In this document: piece after piece, positions 35,381 through 43,283 of the stretch | Layout: the number at the start of each line of letters is the position of its first letter | How positions within the stretch are numbered: position 1 is the stretch's first letter | Source: Methanomicrobiales archaeon | GTDB lineage: Archaea; Halobacteriota; Methanomicrobia; Methanomicrobiales; Methanospirillaceae | Length of the DNA stretch: 57,613 bases | Direction: 5' to 3' | Assembly (NCBI GenBank): GCA_012516785.1 | Contig: JAAYWH010000052.1 | Span: forward strand, 1 to 57,613 | The notes under the pieces: generated by a model | Databases searched by the model: none | The model's input: only the letters and a program-made list of their open reading frames with translations | Told to the model about the DNA's origin: nothing | Program-made: the position numbers and the translations under genes

Positions 35381-36298
35381 TCAGGTGGTGGGTGTGGTGA
35401 ATACCGTGTGCAGGGTATGGTCCGACATGATATTCTCAAAGGTAACGACCAGGCTCTGGATATCCACGACGCCCTGGTTCTCGGCAGAGGGGCTGGGAGG
35501 GTCCTGGACGACATCGATCGTTACGCTGTCAATGGTAAAGGAGGTGAGCCGGGATCCTTTCTCCCCAAGGACCAGGAACATCTGGTTCTCTCCAGGCTGG
35601 AGAGTAATGATGCCAAAGGGGGAGATCTCACCAGCGCCAAGACGTGAGGTGGTGATGGTATAGGTTGCCGGGTTCTCCGGCTTTGTGACGACCAGCCGCA
35701 CCTGGGCGGGGGTTCCTACCGCTGTTTCGTTCTTCACCAGGTAGGTGAAGGTATCCGTCCCGCACCATTCCGGGGACGGGGTGTAGGTAAATGATCCATC
35801 ATCGTGGAAGACCAGATCTCCGTTCAGGGGGGACGAGATGAGAAGGGCGGTACGGTTATCCTGGTTCGGGGGATAATCATTGATCAGTACCCCTGGCTTT
35901 TCAATCACGAGTGCTGAATTCTGCTGAAGAGGAAACTCATCTGAACATGCAAAAGGAGGGCTGACTATCCTGGCCGCAAAGATCGGTGCTCCGTAATTGT
36001 TCGTTCCGGCAAATGAATCGCACTCATCGAGGAGGGTCACCGTGTCGATATACCGCTCTCCTGGCACAGGACCATACGACCAGGTAATCGTCACGACCTT
36101 GCTCTCTTCGGTCCAGTTGCAGGATTGGATCACGCCCTCTGCAATAATCTGGCCTTCACCGTTCTCATCCAGATCGTAAATGTATGATCCATCAATACTC
36201 CCCCATGTGCCGACCATGGAACACTCCGCCGCAGTCGCCGACACTATAAACAAAAAAATGGCTATCAGGCCGGAAATGAGGATCTGACGTTTTTTCAT
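35381..36298 (-). CDS. Secreted protein with cadherin/Ig-like segment, unknown function
   Basis: The 305-residue product has a signal peptide (MKKRQILISGLIAIFLFIVS). A small N-terminal domain resembles secreted beta proteins (WGSIDGSYIYDLDENGEGQI). A bacterial-Ig/VCBS-type block follows, with ALVIEKPGVLINDYPP and GDLVFHDDGSFTYTPSPEW. The C-terminal part (ITTSRLGAGEISPFGIITLQPG) resembles the Gly-rich repeat at the end of the DUF3821-type protein at the left edge. It is probably an extracellular or envelope protein. There is no C-terminal membrane anchor. It is monocistronic on the minus strand. Confidence 0.75.
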   Translation of the reverse strand: MKKRQILISGLIAIFLFIVSATAAECSMVGTWGSIDGSYIYDLDENGEGQIIAEGVIQSCNWTEESKVVTITWSYGPVPGERYIDTVTLLDECDSFAGTNNYGAPIFAARIVSPPFACSDEFPLQQNSALVIEKPGVLINDYPPNQDNRTALLISSPLNGDLVFHDDGSFTYTPSPEWCGTDTFTYLVKNETAVGTPAQVRLVVTKPENPATYTITTSRLGAGEISPFGIITLQPGENQMFLVLGEKGSRLTSFTIDSVTIDVVQDPPSPSAENQGVVDIQSLVVTFENIMSDHTLHTVFTTPTT

Positions 36299-36536
36299 GC
36301 AGGAATATAGATGGGTAACAATATTTCAATGTTACGCTGATTTTATCAAATCAGCCTCTCCAGAATGTAAAAAACCGTTTTTACGGAAACAAAACAGGGT
36401 TTCTACCGGTAGCCACCGTGAATCCAACAGGCTCAGATCCCCCATCGTATCTGTACTCCCTATTTGACAGGCAAACTTTTATTCGATGTGCCCAGAATTC
36501 CCCTTTCATATGGCATCATAATGGTAGGGGTAGCAG

Positions 36537-37271
36537 ATGCGAATTGTTGCTTTTAACGGGAGTCCCCGGGCAGAACAGAGTAATACTCATGTCATGGTGG
36601 CGTCCTTTCTTGCCGGGGCAGCGGATGCGGGAGCGGATACGGAGAACATTTTTCTTGCGAAATATTCTATCAGGCATTGCCTTGGCTGCTTTGGCTGCTG
36701 GCTGAGAACACCAGGGACATGTGTCCAGTCTGACGATATGGAGGAGTTGATCAAGAAATACCTCTCCGCAGATATCGTCATCTTTGCAACGCCGCTGTAT
36801 ATCGACAATGTCTCCGGGATCATGAAGAACTTCATGGACCGGCTCATTCCGATGGGAGATCCCCATTTCGAGAAAGATCCCCACGGGGAGGTTCGGCATG
36901 TTTCGGGAGAGAAGAAGAACCCGAAATTTGTCATGATGGCGAACTCCGGCTTTCCCGAACAGACGCATTTCCAGGTACTCCGCCTCCTCGCTCAAAGGTT
37001 GGCCAGGAATTTCGACACCGAGCTCGCGGGGGAGATCTACCGGGGAGGGGGGTCCCTGCTCCAGGAGGAAGAACTGAAACCATGGATCGATGCCTACAAG
37101 ATGCAGCTCCGAAAAGCAGGATGGGAGGTGGTGAAGGAGGGAAAAATTTCCCCTGAGACAACGTTCCGGCTCGAACTGCCCTTGATCCCGGCTCCCGAAT
37201 ACGTTGACATGTTTATTAAAAATGCCAATTTATACATGGACCGGATGATCGAGATCAACCGGAAGGGGTAG
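36537..37271 (+). CDS. Flavodoxin-family (iron-sulfur flavoprotein-like) NAD(P)H-dependent reductase
   Basis: The 244-residue protein opens with the FMN-binding MRIVAFNGSPRAEQSNTHVM. It has the Cys cluster HCLGCFGCWLRTPGTC of the archaeal iron-sulfur-flavoprotein group and the flavin loop FATPLYIDNVSGIMKNFMDR. A longer C-terminal part (EYVDMFIKNANLYMDRMI) distinguishes it from minimal flavodoxins. Members reduce quinones, disulfides or oxygen using ferredoxin electrons; the partner is unknown. GGGGTAGCAG precedes the ATG. It is a single gene. Confidence 0.85.
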   Translation: MRIVAFNGSPRAEQSNTHVMVASFLAGAADAGADTENIFLAKYSIRHCLGCFGCWLRTPGTCVQSDDMEELIKKYLSADIVIFATPLYIDNVSGIMKNFMDRLIPMGDPHFEKDPHGEVRHVSGEKKNPKFVMMANSGFPEQTHFQVLRLLAQRLARNFDTELAGEIYRGGGSLLQEEELKPWIDAYKMQLRKAGWEVVKEGKISPETTFRLELPLIPAPEYVDMFIKNANLYMDRMIEINRKG

Positions 37272-37453
37272 GTCTCGACTATTCTTCATCGATCGCTTTT
37301 CCTTGAGGGACTCGGTGACCTTCCTTCCTTCCTGTTCATGGTGAGCGCTTTTATGAAAAGAAGATCCAGGTCCGTTGCGACCGGGTGTCCAGGATACATC
37401 CCGGTCGCCAGGTATGTTCACTGTTCAGCTGGCCGCGAGGGGACGAGGGATCT

Positions 37454-38032
37454 TCAGAACCACTTGAACAGCGAGAAATTTCTCACCGGGAACATGGGGC
37501 TGAAGAACGACATCCCCGGATCCTTCGAGATTGTGGTCTCCGGGGATATTGTGGAAGTCGGGACTGGGGTGGGGGTACTGGTTATTGGGTATTTTGTCGG
37601 GACTGTTATTCTCCCTGAATATTTCATTGGTGCAGAGGTCGGGATTACACCGGGAGCATTGCTGAACCACGGGGTGAAGAACGATTGTTCGAGTGATGGG
37701 GAGAGCGTTGGCCGTGGTGTGGGAGTCGGGGTTGGTGTGGGGGTAGGGGTTGGCGTGGGAGTGGGTGTCCCGGTCGGTGGGTCGAGATAGTACTGCCAGT
37801 ATGGCTGGTTGGAATTGATCACGGCTTCCCATTCTTCATGAGGTAGCTCTTTTGGGATCTCCTTTTCAAGGGCATCCATTGCCTGGATAGCCTCCTCAGG
37901 GGTGCATACCCTCCAGGACTGGGTCGAGTAATCGTAGCAATAGTAGGTGGTCTCTTCCTCAGCTGCAACGATCCCGGCAGCAGCTGCCAGGAAAAGGAGC
38001 AGGAATAGCGTGGTCAGGACTCGTGCGGTCAT
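37454..38032 (-). CDS. Secreted protein with Thr-Pro tract
   Basis: The 192-residue product from the ATG at 38032 has a signal peptide (VLTTLFLLLFLAAAAGIVAA). A short conserved-looking domain follows (YYCYDYSTQSWRVCTPEEAI ... PHEEWEAVINSNQPYW), then an uninterrupted (Thr-Pro)n tract of about nine units and a Pro/Thr/Ser-rich tail. It is probably a heavily O-glycosylated envelope or secreted protein. There is no membrane anchor. The ATG at 38053 is less likely, since MTARVLTT gives a better signal peptide. The function is unknown. Confidence 0.7.
   Translation of the reverse strand: MTARVLTTLFLLLFLAAAAGIVAAEEETTYYCYDYSTQSWRVCTPEEAIQAMDALEKEIPKELPHEEWEAVINSNQPYWQYYLDPPTGTPTPTPTPTPTPTPTPTPRPTLSPSLEQSFFTPWFSNAPGVIPTSAPMKYSGRITVPTKYPITSTPTPVPTSTISPETTISKDPGMSFFSPMFPVRNFSLFKWF
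37717..37768 (+). repeat. G-rich tandem hexamer repeat, potential G-quadruplex
   Basis: On the plus strand the Thr-Pro codons read as repeats of about six bases with runs of three to five G (for example at 37721, 37728, 37739, 37746, 37757 and 37763). At least four G-runs are separated by short loops, which meets the usual G-quadruplex pattern. The non-coding strand is G-rich and the mRNA would be C-rich. The array may vary in unit number between strains. Confidence 0.6.
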
Positions 38033-38304
38033 GTGGCATCCCTTTTTGTGCATCCACTTCTTTCCTCAAACTTTAAAAGATTTCTCAATCGGGAGGTTAT
38101 CATAATGGATTGACGAATTCGATGATTACACTCAATCGATTTTCATTCATCTCTGTGGCATGAGGGGAAGTCCCCTGCTCTCCCCGCCGTCCAGAACTTT
38201 TCACCAGACAAGAGGACCCGCTGTTGAAATCCCTTTATCCATACAGCCTTGACCCTCATTCCATTATCCGCACATTTTTCTTACCTCGCCTCTCAAATAC
38301 TCTC

Positions 38305-39018
38305 ATGGATCTTGGCATCTCAAGCTATTGCCTGATAGGTCGCCCGCTGGCAGAGACCCTCGATACGCTCTCAGGGATCACCGACCTGATCGAGGTAATG
38401 GACGAGGGGCCTCATCTCATCACCGACCCGGCAGTCTTTGAGAGCTATTCCCAGGATTTTGTCATCCACGCCCCCTACCACGGGATGAATATTGCAAGCC
38501 TCTTTGAGAGTATCCGGAGGGCGAGCGTGGAGGTAATGATCGACTGTTTTGCCATCGCATCGGAGATAGGAGCACCGGTCGTGATGCATCCCGGGTACCA
38601 CGCATGGAACACTGAAAAAGAGGCAGCAGATCGGCAATTTGAAAAATCCCTGCACCAGCTCCAGGAGTCTGCTGCCGATCATTCGCTCATGTTCTGGTTC
38701 GAGAACATGGGGGAATTAAATTATTTCCATTTCAGGACCCCTGATGACATTCCATCGCTTGGCGATACCGGGTTTTGCCTCGATTGCGGGCATGCGAACC
38801 TGAACCACTGCCTGCCGGCATTCCTTGAGACTGACTTCTCACATATGCATATCCATGATAACGATGGCCGGACAGACAGCCATTCTGCTATTGGAGAAGG
38901 TACAATCGATTTCCATCCGGTCATGGCAGCACTGGAAAGGGCGGGGGCGACGGCTGTTCTTGAAGTAAAGGACCTTGAAGGGGTTCTGGTGAGCAAGAGA
39001 CTGCTCGAAAGTTTGTAA
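38305..39018 (+). CDS. Sugar phosphate isomerase/epimerase-like TIM-barrel protein
   Basis: From the ATG at 38305 the product is 237 residues; an upstream TTG at 38224 gives an unlikely extension. The protein matches the xylose-isomerase-like/AP-endonuclease-2 fold: LGISSYCLIGRPLAETLDTL, the HAPYHGM segment, MHPGYHAWNTEKEAA, WFENMGELNYFHF, FCLDCGHANLNHC, SHMHIHDNDGRTDSH and GEGTIDFHPVM. The His/Glu/Asp set fits a divalent metal site. The substrate is unknown. It stands alone, upstream of a small membrane gene. Confidence 0.85.
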   Translation: MDLGISSYCLIGRPLAETLDTLSGITDLIEVMDEGPHLITDPAVFESYSQDFVIHAPYHGMNIASLFESIRRASVEVMIDCFAIASEIGAPVVMHPGYHAWNTEKEAADRQFEKSLHQLQESAADHSLMFWFENMGELNYFHFRTPDDIPSLGDTGFCLDCGHANLNHCLPAFLETDFSHMHIHDNDGRTDSHSAIGEGTIDFHPVMAALERAGATAVLEVKDLEGVLVSKRLLESL

Positions 39019-39141
39019 GAGAATCCCCGAAGGATTCTGGAAAGGGGGGGTACGAGTACCATTGCAGGGATGCACCCCGATGGATATACTGATTGTCCGC
39101 TCCCCTGGAACTATTTTAAATTCAGCAGCACTCTCTTCTGT

Positions 39142-39396
39142 ATGGACCTTTCATTCTACCTCCAGCCGGTTTCCATCTTTATCGAGTCGATCATATGTAT
39201 CATCGCCATTGCTATCGGGGTTCTGAAGAAGAAGCTTTACGGGTGGTTCATCGCCCTCACCTTTGGTATCTATGTCGTGTATGATACCGTCAGATACACG
39301 GAGACCTCCCTCTCGCCAACCGTTGTCGCGATCATCTTTCTCATCGCGACCCTCTCGATGTTGTATGTCGTCTGGACCCTCTTTACCGGGGATTAA
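39142..39396 (+). CDS. Small membrane protein, three helices
   Basis: An 84-residue protein that I do not recognise. It has three hydrophobic helices (SIFIESIICIIAIAIGVL; WFIALTFGIYVVYDTVRY; VVAIIFLIATLSMLYVVWTL). The start at 39142 (MDLSFYLQPV) lies about 28 bases after a TATA-like TATTTTAAA (about 39112-39120), with no Shine-Dalgarno, so the message may be leaderless. An upstream ATG (39070) would add an unlikely Cys/Pro segment. Confidence 0.6.
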   Translation: MDLSFYLQPVSIFIESIICIIAIAIGVLKKKLYGWFIALTFGIYVVYDTVRYTETSLSPTVVAIIFLIATLSMLYVVWTLFTGD

Positions 39397-39485
39397 CAGG
39401 GTGAGATCGTAAGTCGGCGATTCTCTCCCCTCCATTACCTCCCTCTCACACCAGGAGGTGAAGAACGGGCAAGACCCATTGCTTG

Positions 39486-40982
39486 TTACGATTCGGACAC
39501 GGTTTCCTGGTGCTCCCCGACCTCTTTATAAGTGATATACTGGTTCCCGTCCCGGAGGGTGACCGGCCGGAACTGTATCGGCTTCTCTTCCCCGTTCCGG
39601 CACCGTATCGTAAAGGTCCGGGGGCGTACCTGGCCTACCCCCGACGAAGAGAGGTCGTTCTTCCAGGTCGAGATTGCTTCCCTCCGTGCTTCCGGGTCCG
39701 GAAAAACCTGGTCAAACCATGCACGGCCGTTTGGAATGTCTGCATGGGTATACCCGAAGAGACGGGTGAAGGCTTGGTTGAGATACGTATAGCGACCCTC
39801 GGTATCGATGATCGCCATTGGCCGGGGGGAGAGGTCGATTACCTCCCGGAACCGTTGTTCGCTCCGGCGTAACCGATCCGCGGTCATCCGCTGGGCCAGG
39901 GCGATAGAAGCCTGCCTGATGAAGGACTCGACTGCCTGATGGCTTTCCAGCAACTTGCCGTGAGCCATGAATATTCCCACGAGACCGAATAACCGGTTCT
40001 CCCAGATCAGCCCGATGCAATAGAACCGTTCTATGCCGAACCGGTCGAGGATGGCATCGCAGATCCCGCGGGGGATCTGATGAAAACATACATCATAGAA
40101 CGATTTGGTCTCCTTGTCAGACCGGAATTCAAATACCCTTGTCGTGAGGAAGGAGGCCAAGGTTTCGTGGAAGGGATCTTCAAAAATTGTATCAGTGGGG
40201 AATACCATGCCGAGGGGATCCCTCCCGAGCAAGGTGACCAACCCCTTGTAAAATTCCGGACCTGCGATGGCCTTGATGGAGAATTCATTCCGTTCCTCAT
40301 CAAACGACTGGACATAGACCTGAGCTCCCGGTATGAGTTCCACGATGCGCTCAGCGATGTACTGGTAGATGTTAGAATCGAGGGGAAGATCGACCAATTC
40401 CATCGCGGTCCGTGCGAGAAACTCCATGTTCCTGACGTATTGTTTCCTTTCCGTAATATTCTCAAGAACGAGGGTGCAGCCCTTTTCGCCGTCATCAAAC
40501 GTTGTGGGGATCACCTGCATCTGGAAGAAGAGGTCCTGGCCATTGTTTTGGTACCGAAGGTCGGTGATGATTTGTTCCTGTTCCAGCCCGGAGATAACCG
40601 CGAGTGCTTCGGGGGTGGATACAATGGGAACTTTTGCTTCTTCAAGGGTCCTTCCGACCAGGTCCTCTTTGTGGCAGCGGAGGAGCCTGACACACTGGTC
40701 ATTGACCTGGAGGATCCGCTGATTATTATCAAGAACGAGGATCAGGTTCTTGGTAAAACAGAGGAACGCAGAGAGGGGAACCCGCTGTGCGGTATAGTAG
40801 ACCTTGGCATTGCCGATGGTCCGGAGCTCGACTTTTCCGGAAACCTCAAGGATATCCAGCTGCCGTGAGACCGCTGCCCTGGTAGTTCCGGTCTTATGCG
40901 CCAGTTCTGAAATGGTCATTCCTTTAGGCTGATACTTCAGGATCCGCTGTACCTGCTGTCCTACGTCTCGCTCCCGTCGCAT
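39486..40982 (-). CDS. wHTH-PAS-GAF-PAS regulator
   Basis: The 498-residue protein begins with a winged helix-turn-helix (residues about 8-70; GMTISELAHKTGTTRAAVS). A PAS domain (about 78-180; LVLDNNQRILQVNDQCVRLL), a GAF-like domain (about 190-370) and a second PAS domain (about 380-490; MAIIDTEGRYTYLNQAFTRL) follow. It has no kinase domain, so it is a one-component transcription regulator sensing a small ligand, redox or flavin signal. Such proteins are abundant in Methanomicrobiales. A TATA element CTTTTTATTTTTATG lies about 25 bases before the ATG, indicating a leaderless transcript. The target genes are unknown. Confidence 0.85.
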   Translation of the reverse strand: MRRERDVGQQVQRILKYQPKGMTISELAHKTGTTRAAVSRQLDILEVSGKVELRTIGNAKVYYTAQRVPLSAFLCFTKNLILVLDNNQRILQVNDQCVRLLRCHKEDLVGRTLEEAKVPIVSTPEALAVISGLEQEQIITDLRYQNNGQDLFFQMQVIPTTFDDGEKGCTLVLENITERKQYVRNMEFLARTAMELVDLPLDSNIYQYIAERIVELIPGAQVYVQSFDEERNEFSIKAIAGPEFYKGLVTLLGRDPLGMVFPTDTIFEDPFHETLASFLTTRVFEFRSDKETKSFYDVCFHQIPRGICDAILDRFGIERFYCIGLIWENRLFGLVGIFMAHGKLLESHQAVESFIRQASIALAQRMTADRLRRSEQRFREVIDLSPRPMAIIDTEGRYTYLNQAFTRLFGYTHADIPNGRAWFDQVFPDPEARREAISTWKNDLSSSGVGQVRPRTFTIRCRNGEEKPIQFRPVTLRDGNQYITYKEVGEHQETVSES

Positions 40983-41177
40983 CGTACAATGTCATCGGCT
41001 CATAAAAATAAAAAGACATTGCTCACCGAACGGCGGCATGATCGATTTCAAGGCGAATCGGCTATGATACCGGAAACGGCACCTTGTTCCCTGTACCAGG
41101 TCATCCACCGATGGTGAGGGGCAAGGTATTGCGTGAAAAGAAGATTTTGTCGATTTTCATGAACAATCCAAAAAAAC

Positions 41178-41189
41178 CGATATAAATGC
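41178..41189 (+). promoter_or_regulatory. TATA box of the candidate small RNA
   Basis: CGATATAAATGC with an A-rich block (AAAAAAC) in the BRE position. Transcription would start near 41206-41212. Confidence 0.4.
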
Positions 41190-41205
41190 GATTCCTGCAC
41201 AGGTT

Positions 41206-41302
41206 ACGATGCTCTGTTCACTGTCCCTTGTTCCGACAGATCCCTGATTGTAATCGCACTGTCCCATTCAGGAACAAAGAAGATCTAACGGCCTCTGTTT
41301 TT
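41206..41302 (+). ncRNA. Candidate small RNA
   Basis: About 97 bases between the TATA box and a TTTTT run at 41298-41302. Visible structure: TTGTTCC (41228-41234) pairs perfectly with GGAACAA (41271-41277). The nonamer CACTGTCCC occurs twice (41219-41227 and 41257-41265), 38 bases apart. No open frame longer than a few codons fits. The evidence is circumstantial and it is a proposal only. Confidence 0.25.
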
Positions 41303-41424
41303 AGCACTGCATTGTACAGGAGAAAAGGTGAACGAAACCCCTGATTATGCTGGATCGTGGGGTAGGCCACCTTCACCGACAACCAAAAAATGTTCTCGGG
41401 AAGCCGCTAGCACCACGAGGGTTC

Positions 41425-41826
41425 TTAATCCGTCGTCTTCCCGTCAAAATGCTCTTCGGTTGCCATGGCATCCTTCTTTGTTTTTCGCACTATCTTGTCC
41501 TGGTGCTCTGGTGGTGAGTAGATTGTGTACAGTTTGAGATCGGCGGTCTTTGAGGTATTTATGACATTATGTTTCGCACCACTCGGGACAACGACACCGC
41601 TTCCATCCTTTATGCGGTGTTTCACTCCATCGATCACCACGACGCCCTCCCCCTCTTCAAAGCGGAAGAACTGGTCGACGTCATCATGCGTTTCCTCACC
41701 GATCTCCTCACCGGGTACAAGGCGCATGAGTACCAACTGGGAGTAGTGGCCGGTATACAGGACCCGGCGGAAATCTGTGTTCTTCTTCGTTATCGATTCA
41801 ATGTTTGCAGTAAATCCTTTCTTCAT
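41425..41826 (-). CDS. Cupin domain protein
   Basis: From the ATG at 41826 (GGGGGAAAG upstream) the product is 133 residues. Cupin motifs are EETHDDVDQFFRFEEGEGVV (the first, with His and Glu) and SGVVVPSGAKHNVIN (the second, with His). LYTIYSPPEH closes the barrel. It would bind a divalent metal. The family includes dioxygenases and isomerases as well as non-enzymes; the activity is unknown. A longer frame to 41973 is rejected because the ribosome site and cupin start fit 41826. It ends close to the candidate small RNA region. Confidence 0.85.
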   Translation of the reverse strand: MKKGFTANIESITKKNTDFRRVLYTGHYSQLVLMRLVPGEEIGEETHDDVDQFFRFEEGEGVVVIDGVKHRIKDGSGVVVPSGAKHNVINTSKTADLKLYTIYSPPEHQDKIVRKTKKDAMATEEHFDGKTTD

Positions 41827-42057
41827 GATGTCTTTCCCCCATAGATTTCTTATCGACAGAGTCCTTGTACGTGGTCTGATATTAATATGCCTTCTCAGGA
41901 ATGATCGAAACCGGGGGAGTATTTTTGAAAAAGAACCTTGTTCCTTGATACCAATAACCGGTGTTCCGACCAACTTTCACCTCTGCAGAGAAGGTACCTG
42001 ATCTCAGTTCGCTCTAACTCGAACGTGACCCTCCTTCAAAGGAGAAGGTATCGGGGA

Positions 42058-43011
42058 TTACCGTCCGAAAATTTCCTTCAGATCTGAGTGCAAATCCTCT
42101 GCATAGGTCTCGCTGTAGACTCCATGAACGGTCCCGTTATACTGGTGCCACGATTTTGGCTGGCCGGCCTTGTCATAGAGGGCCTTCCCATCAGCGAGAG
42201 GGATGATCGGGTCGTCGGTGAAGTGGAACATGACCAGTGATCGTGGGGGCAGCTCCGGCAGATAGGTCGCAGGTTCGATCGAAGTAACAAACCGCTGGAC
42301 GTCCGGATTGTTCCCGGCATCGACACCGTAAGGGCCGGAGCTGACAACAAATGCACCCTTGAAGCCCGGCTCGATTCCCGCAGCGATGACCGCGAAACGA
42401 CCGCCCATGCTCTCACCCAGCACCGCGATAGCATCCCCATCCAGATCTTTCCGGGTTTGAAGGTAGTCATAGGCGAGGAGCACATCGTAGATCTGTGCAT
42501 ATTGGGCGGGCATCTCCCTGTTGCGGTAGGCAGTATAGCCGGTTTGAAGATCCATCGGTGAGACTCCCTGCGTTTCGCCCCCGTTGCCCCGTTCATCCAG
42601 GGTGAGCGAGGCATACCCGAAGGAACAGAGGGCGTCTGCCATTGCCGAATCTCCTTCTTTTGTGACCGTAGCCGCGGGCAGGACGATAACGACCGGTGGG
42701 GTCTGGACCTCTTTCGGGAGGCGCAACAGGCCATACACCATCGTGTCATCGCTCAGGTAGCTGATCTTCTCCAGCGTATAGTTCACCGTTTCTTCGAGAG
42801 GGGATACCTTGACTGCCGGCAGGGTACGGCCGCTGAAGGAGAGGAGGCCGGATTCATCGAGTGACCAAGAGACCGTATCTGTATTGTCATTCACCTTTGA
42901 AAAGGAGGAGAAGATCCCGGCCATTATAAGGAAGATCACAATGCAAAAACCGATCAACAACGCACGATTTTTCCCATTTCTGGTATTCGTACCCTTGGTT
43001 TGTTTGGCCAT
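42058..43011 (-). CDS. Membrane-anchored alpha/beta hydrolase
   Basis: From the ATG at 43011 (GAGGGGA seven bases upstream) the 317-residue protein has an N-terminal membrane helix (ALLIGFCIVIFLIMAGIF). An alpha/beta hydrolase domain follows, with the nucleophile elbow VLGESMGGR, an Asp in FTDDPIIPLADG and a His in GTVHGVYSE. The oxyanion region VVIVLPAATVTKEG is also visible. It is probably an extracytoplasmic serine esterase or peptidase of the dienelactone-hydrolase-like group. The substrate is unknown. It is divergent from trpE. Confidence 0.82.
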   Translation of the reverse strand: MAKQTKGTNTRNGKNRALLIGFCIVIFLIMAGIFSSFSKVNDNTDTVSWSLDESGLLSFSGRTLPAVKVSPLEETVNYTLEKISYLSDDTMVYGLLRLPKEVQTPPVVIVLPAATVTKEGDSAMADALCSFGYASLTLDERGNGGETQGVSPMDLQTGYTAYRNREMPAQYAQIYDVLLAYDYLQTRKDLDGDAIAVLGESMGGRFAVIAAGIEPGFKGAFVVSSGPYGVDAGNNPDVQRFVTSIEPATYLPELPPRSLVMFHFTDDPIIPLADGKALYDKAGQPKSWHQYNGTVHGVYSETYAEDLHSDLKEIFGR

Positions 43012-43181
43012 GACTCCCCTCAGCAGTTCTCCCATTGCAATACCATGGGGAAGAACGTTAAACTGATCGCTTGAAGGTGATTGGCCAGGGAGTGGCCGGC
43101 GACCCCGTGCCATGGGGGGACCATTCGCAGGCGATTCTCTTCAGATGTGGTGATAAGGGGATGAAATTCCGGAATACAAAA

Positions 43182-43229
43182 AGGTATAAAAAAGTATAAA
43201 TAAATCCATCAATGTACTTATTTGTACAT
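43182..43229 (+). promoter_or_regulatory. trp operon promoter with tandem TATA boxes and TRP-box-like inverted repeat
   Basis: Two TATA boxes lie ten bases apart (TATAAA at 43185-43190 and 43195-43200). Downstream is the perfect inverted repeat ATGTAC (43212-43217) - TTATTT - GTACAT (43224-43229), which contains TGTACA (43223-43228). TGTACA is the TRP box recognised by TrpY in Methanothermobacter. The repeat lies at the expected transcription start, so a bound repressor would block the polymerase. The ATG within the repeat belongs to the operator and not to trpE translation. Confidence 0.6.
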
Positions 43230-43265
43230 GAACACCAAGTACGTGATGCCGCTGGACTGGGGAAT

Positions 43266-43282
43266 GCCGTCCCCAGGACGGC
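43266..43282 (+). promoter_or_regulatory. Hairpin overlapping the trpE ribosome-binding site
   Basis: GCCGTCC (43266-43272) and GGACGGC (43276-43282) form a perfect 7-bp stem with a 3-base loop. It contains the AGGA that lies five bases before the GTG start at 43284. It could modulate trpE translation. No tryptophan-rich leader peptide was found. Confidence 0.4.
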
Positions 43283-43283
43283 A

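Larger units (their letters stand above)
40983..41424. other. Intergenic region containing a candidate small RNA
   Basis: No protein gene is supported; a GTG frame at 41328 is mostly antisense to the cupin 3' end. The notable content is a plus-strand TATA box at 41181-41186 followed by a structured stretch ending in a T-run (see the separate entry). Confidence 0.4.

Noticed and set aside
41310-41315. TGTACA hexamer, possible second TRP box
   Set aside because: A single hexamer without a partner half site or promoter; expected by chance.
41328-41537. GTG frame after GGAG on the plus strand downstream of the candidate small RNA
   Set aside because: Most of it is antisense to the 3' end of the cupin gene and the amino-acid composition is random-looking.
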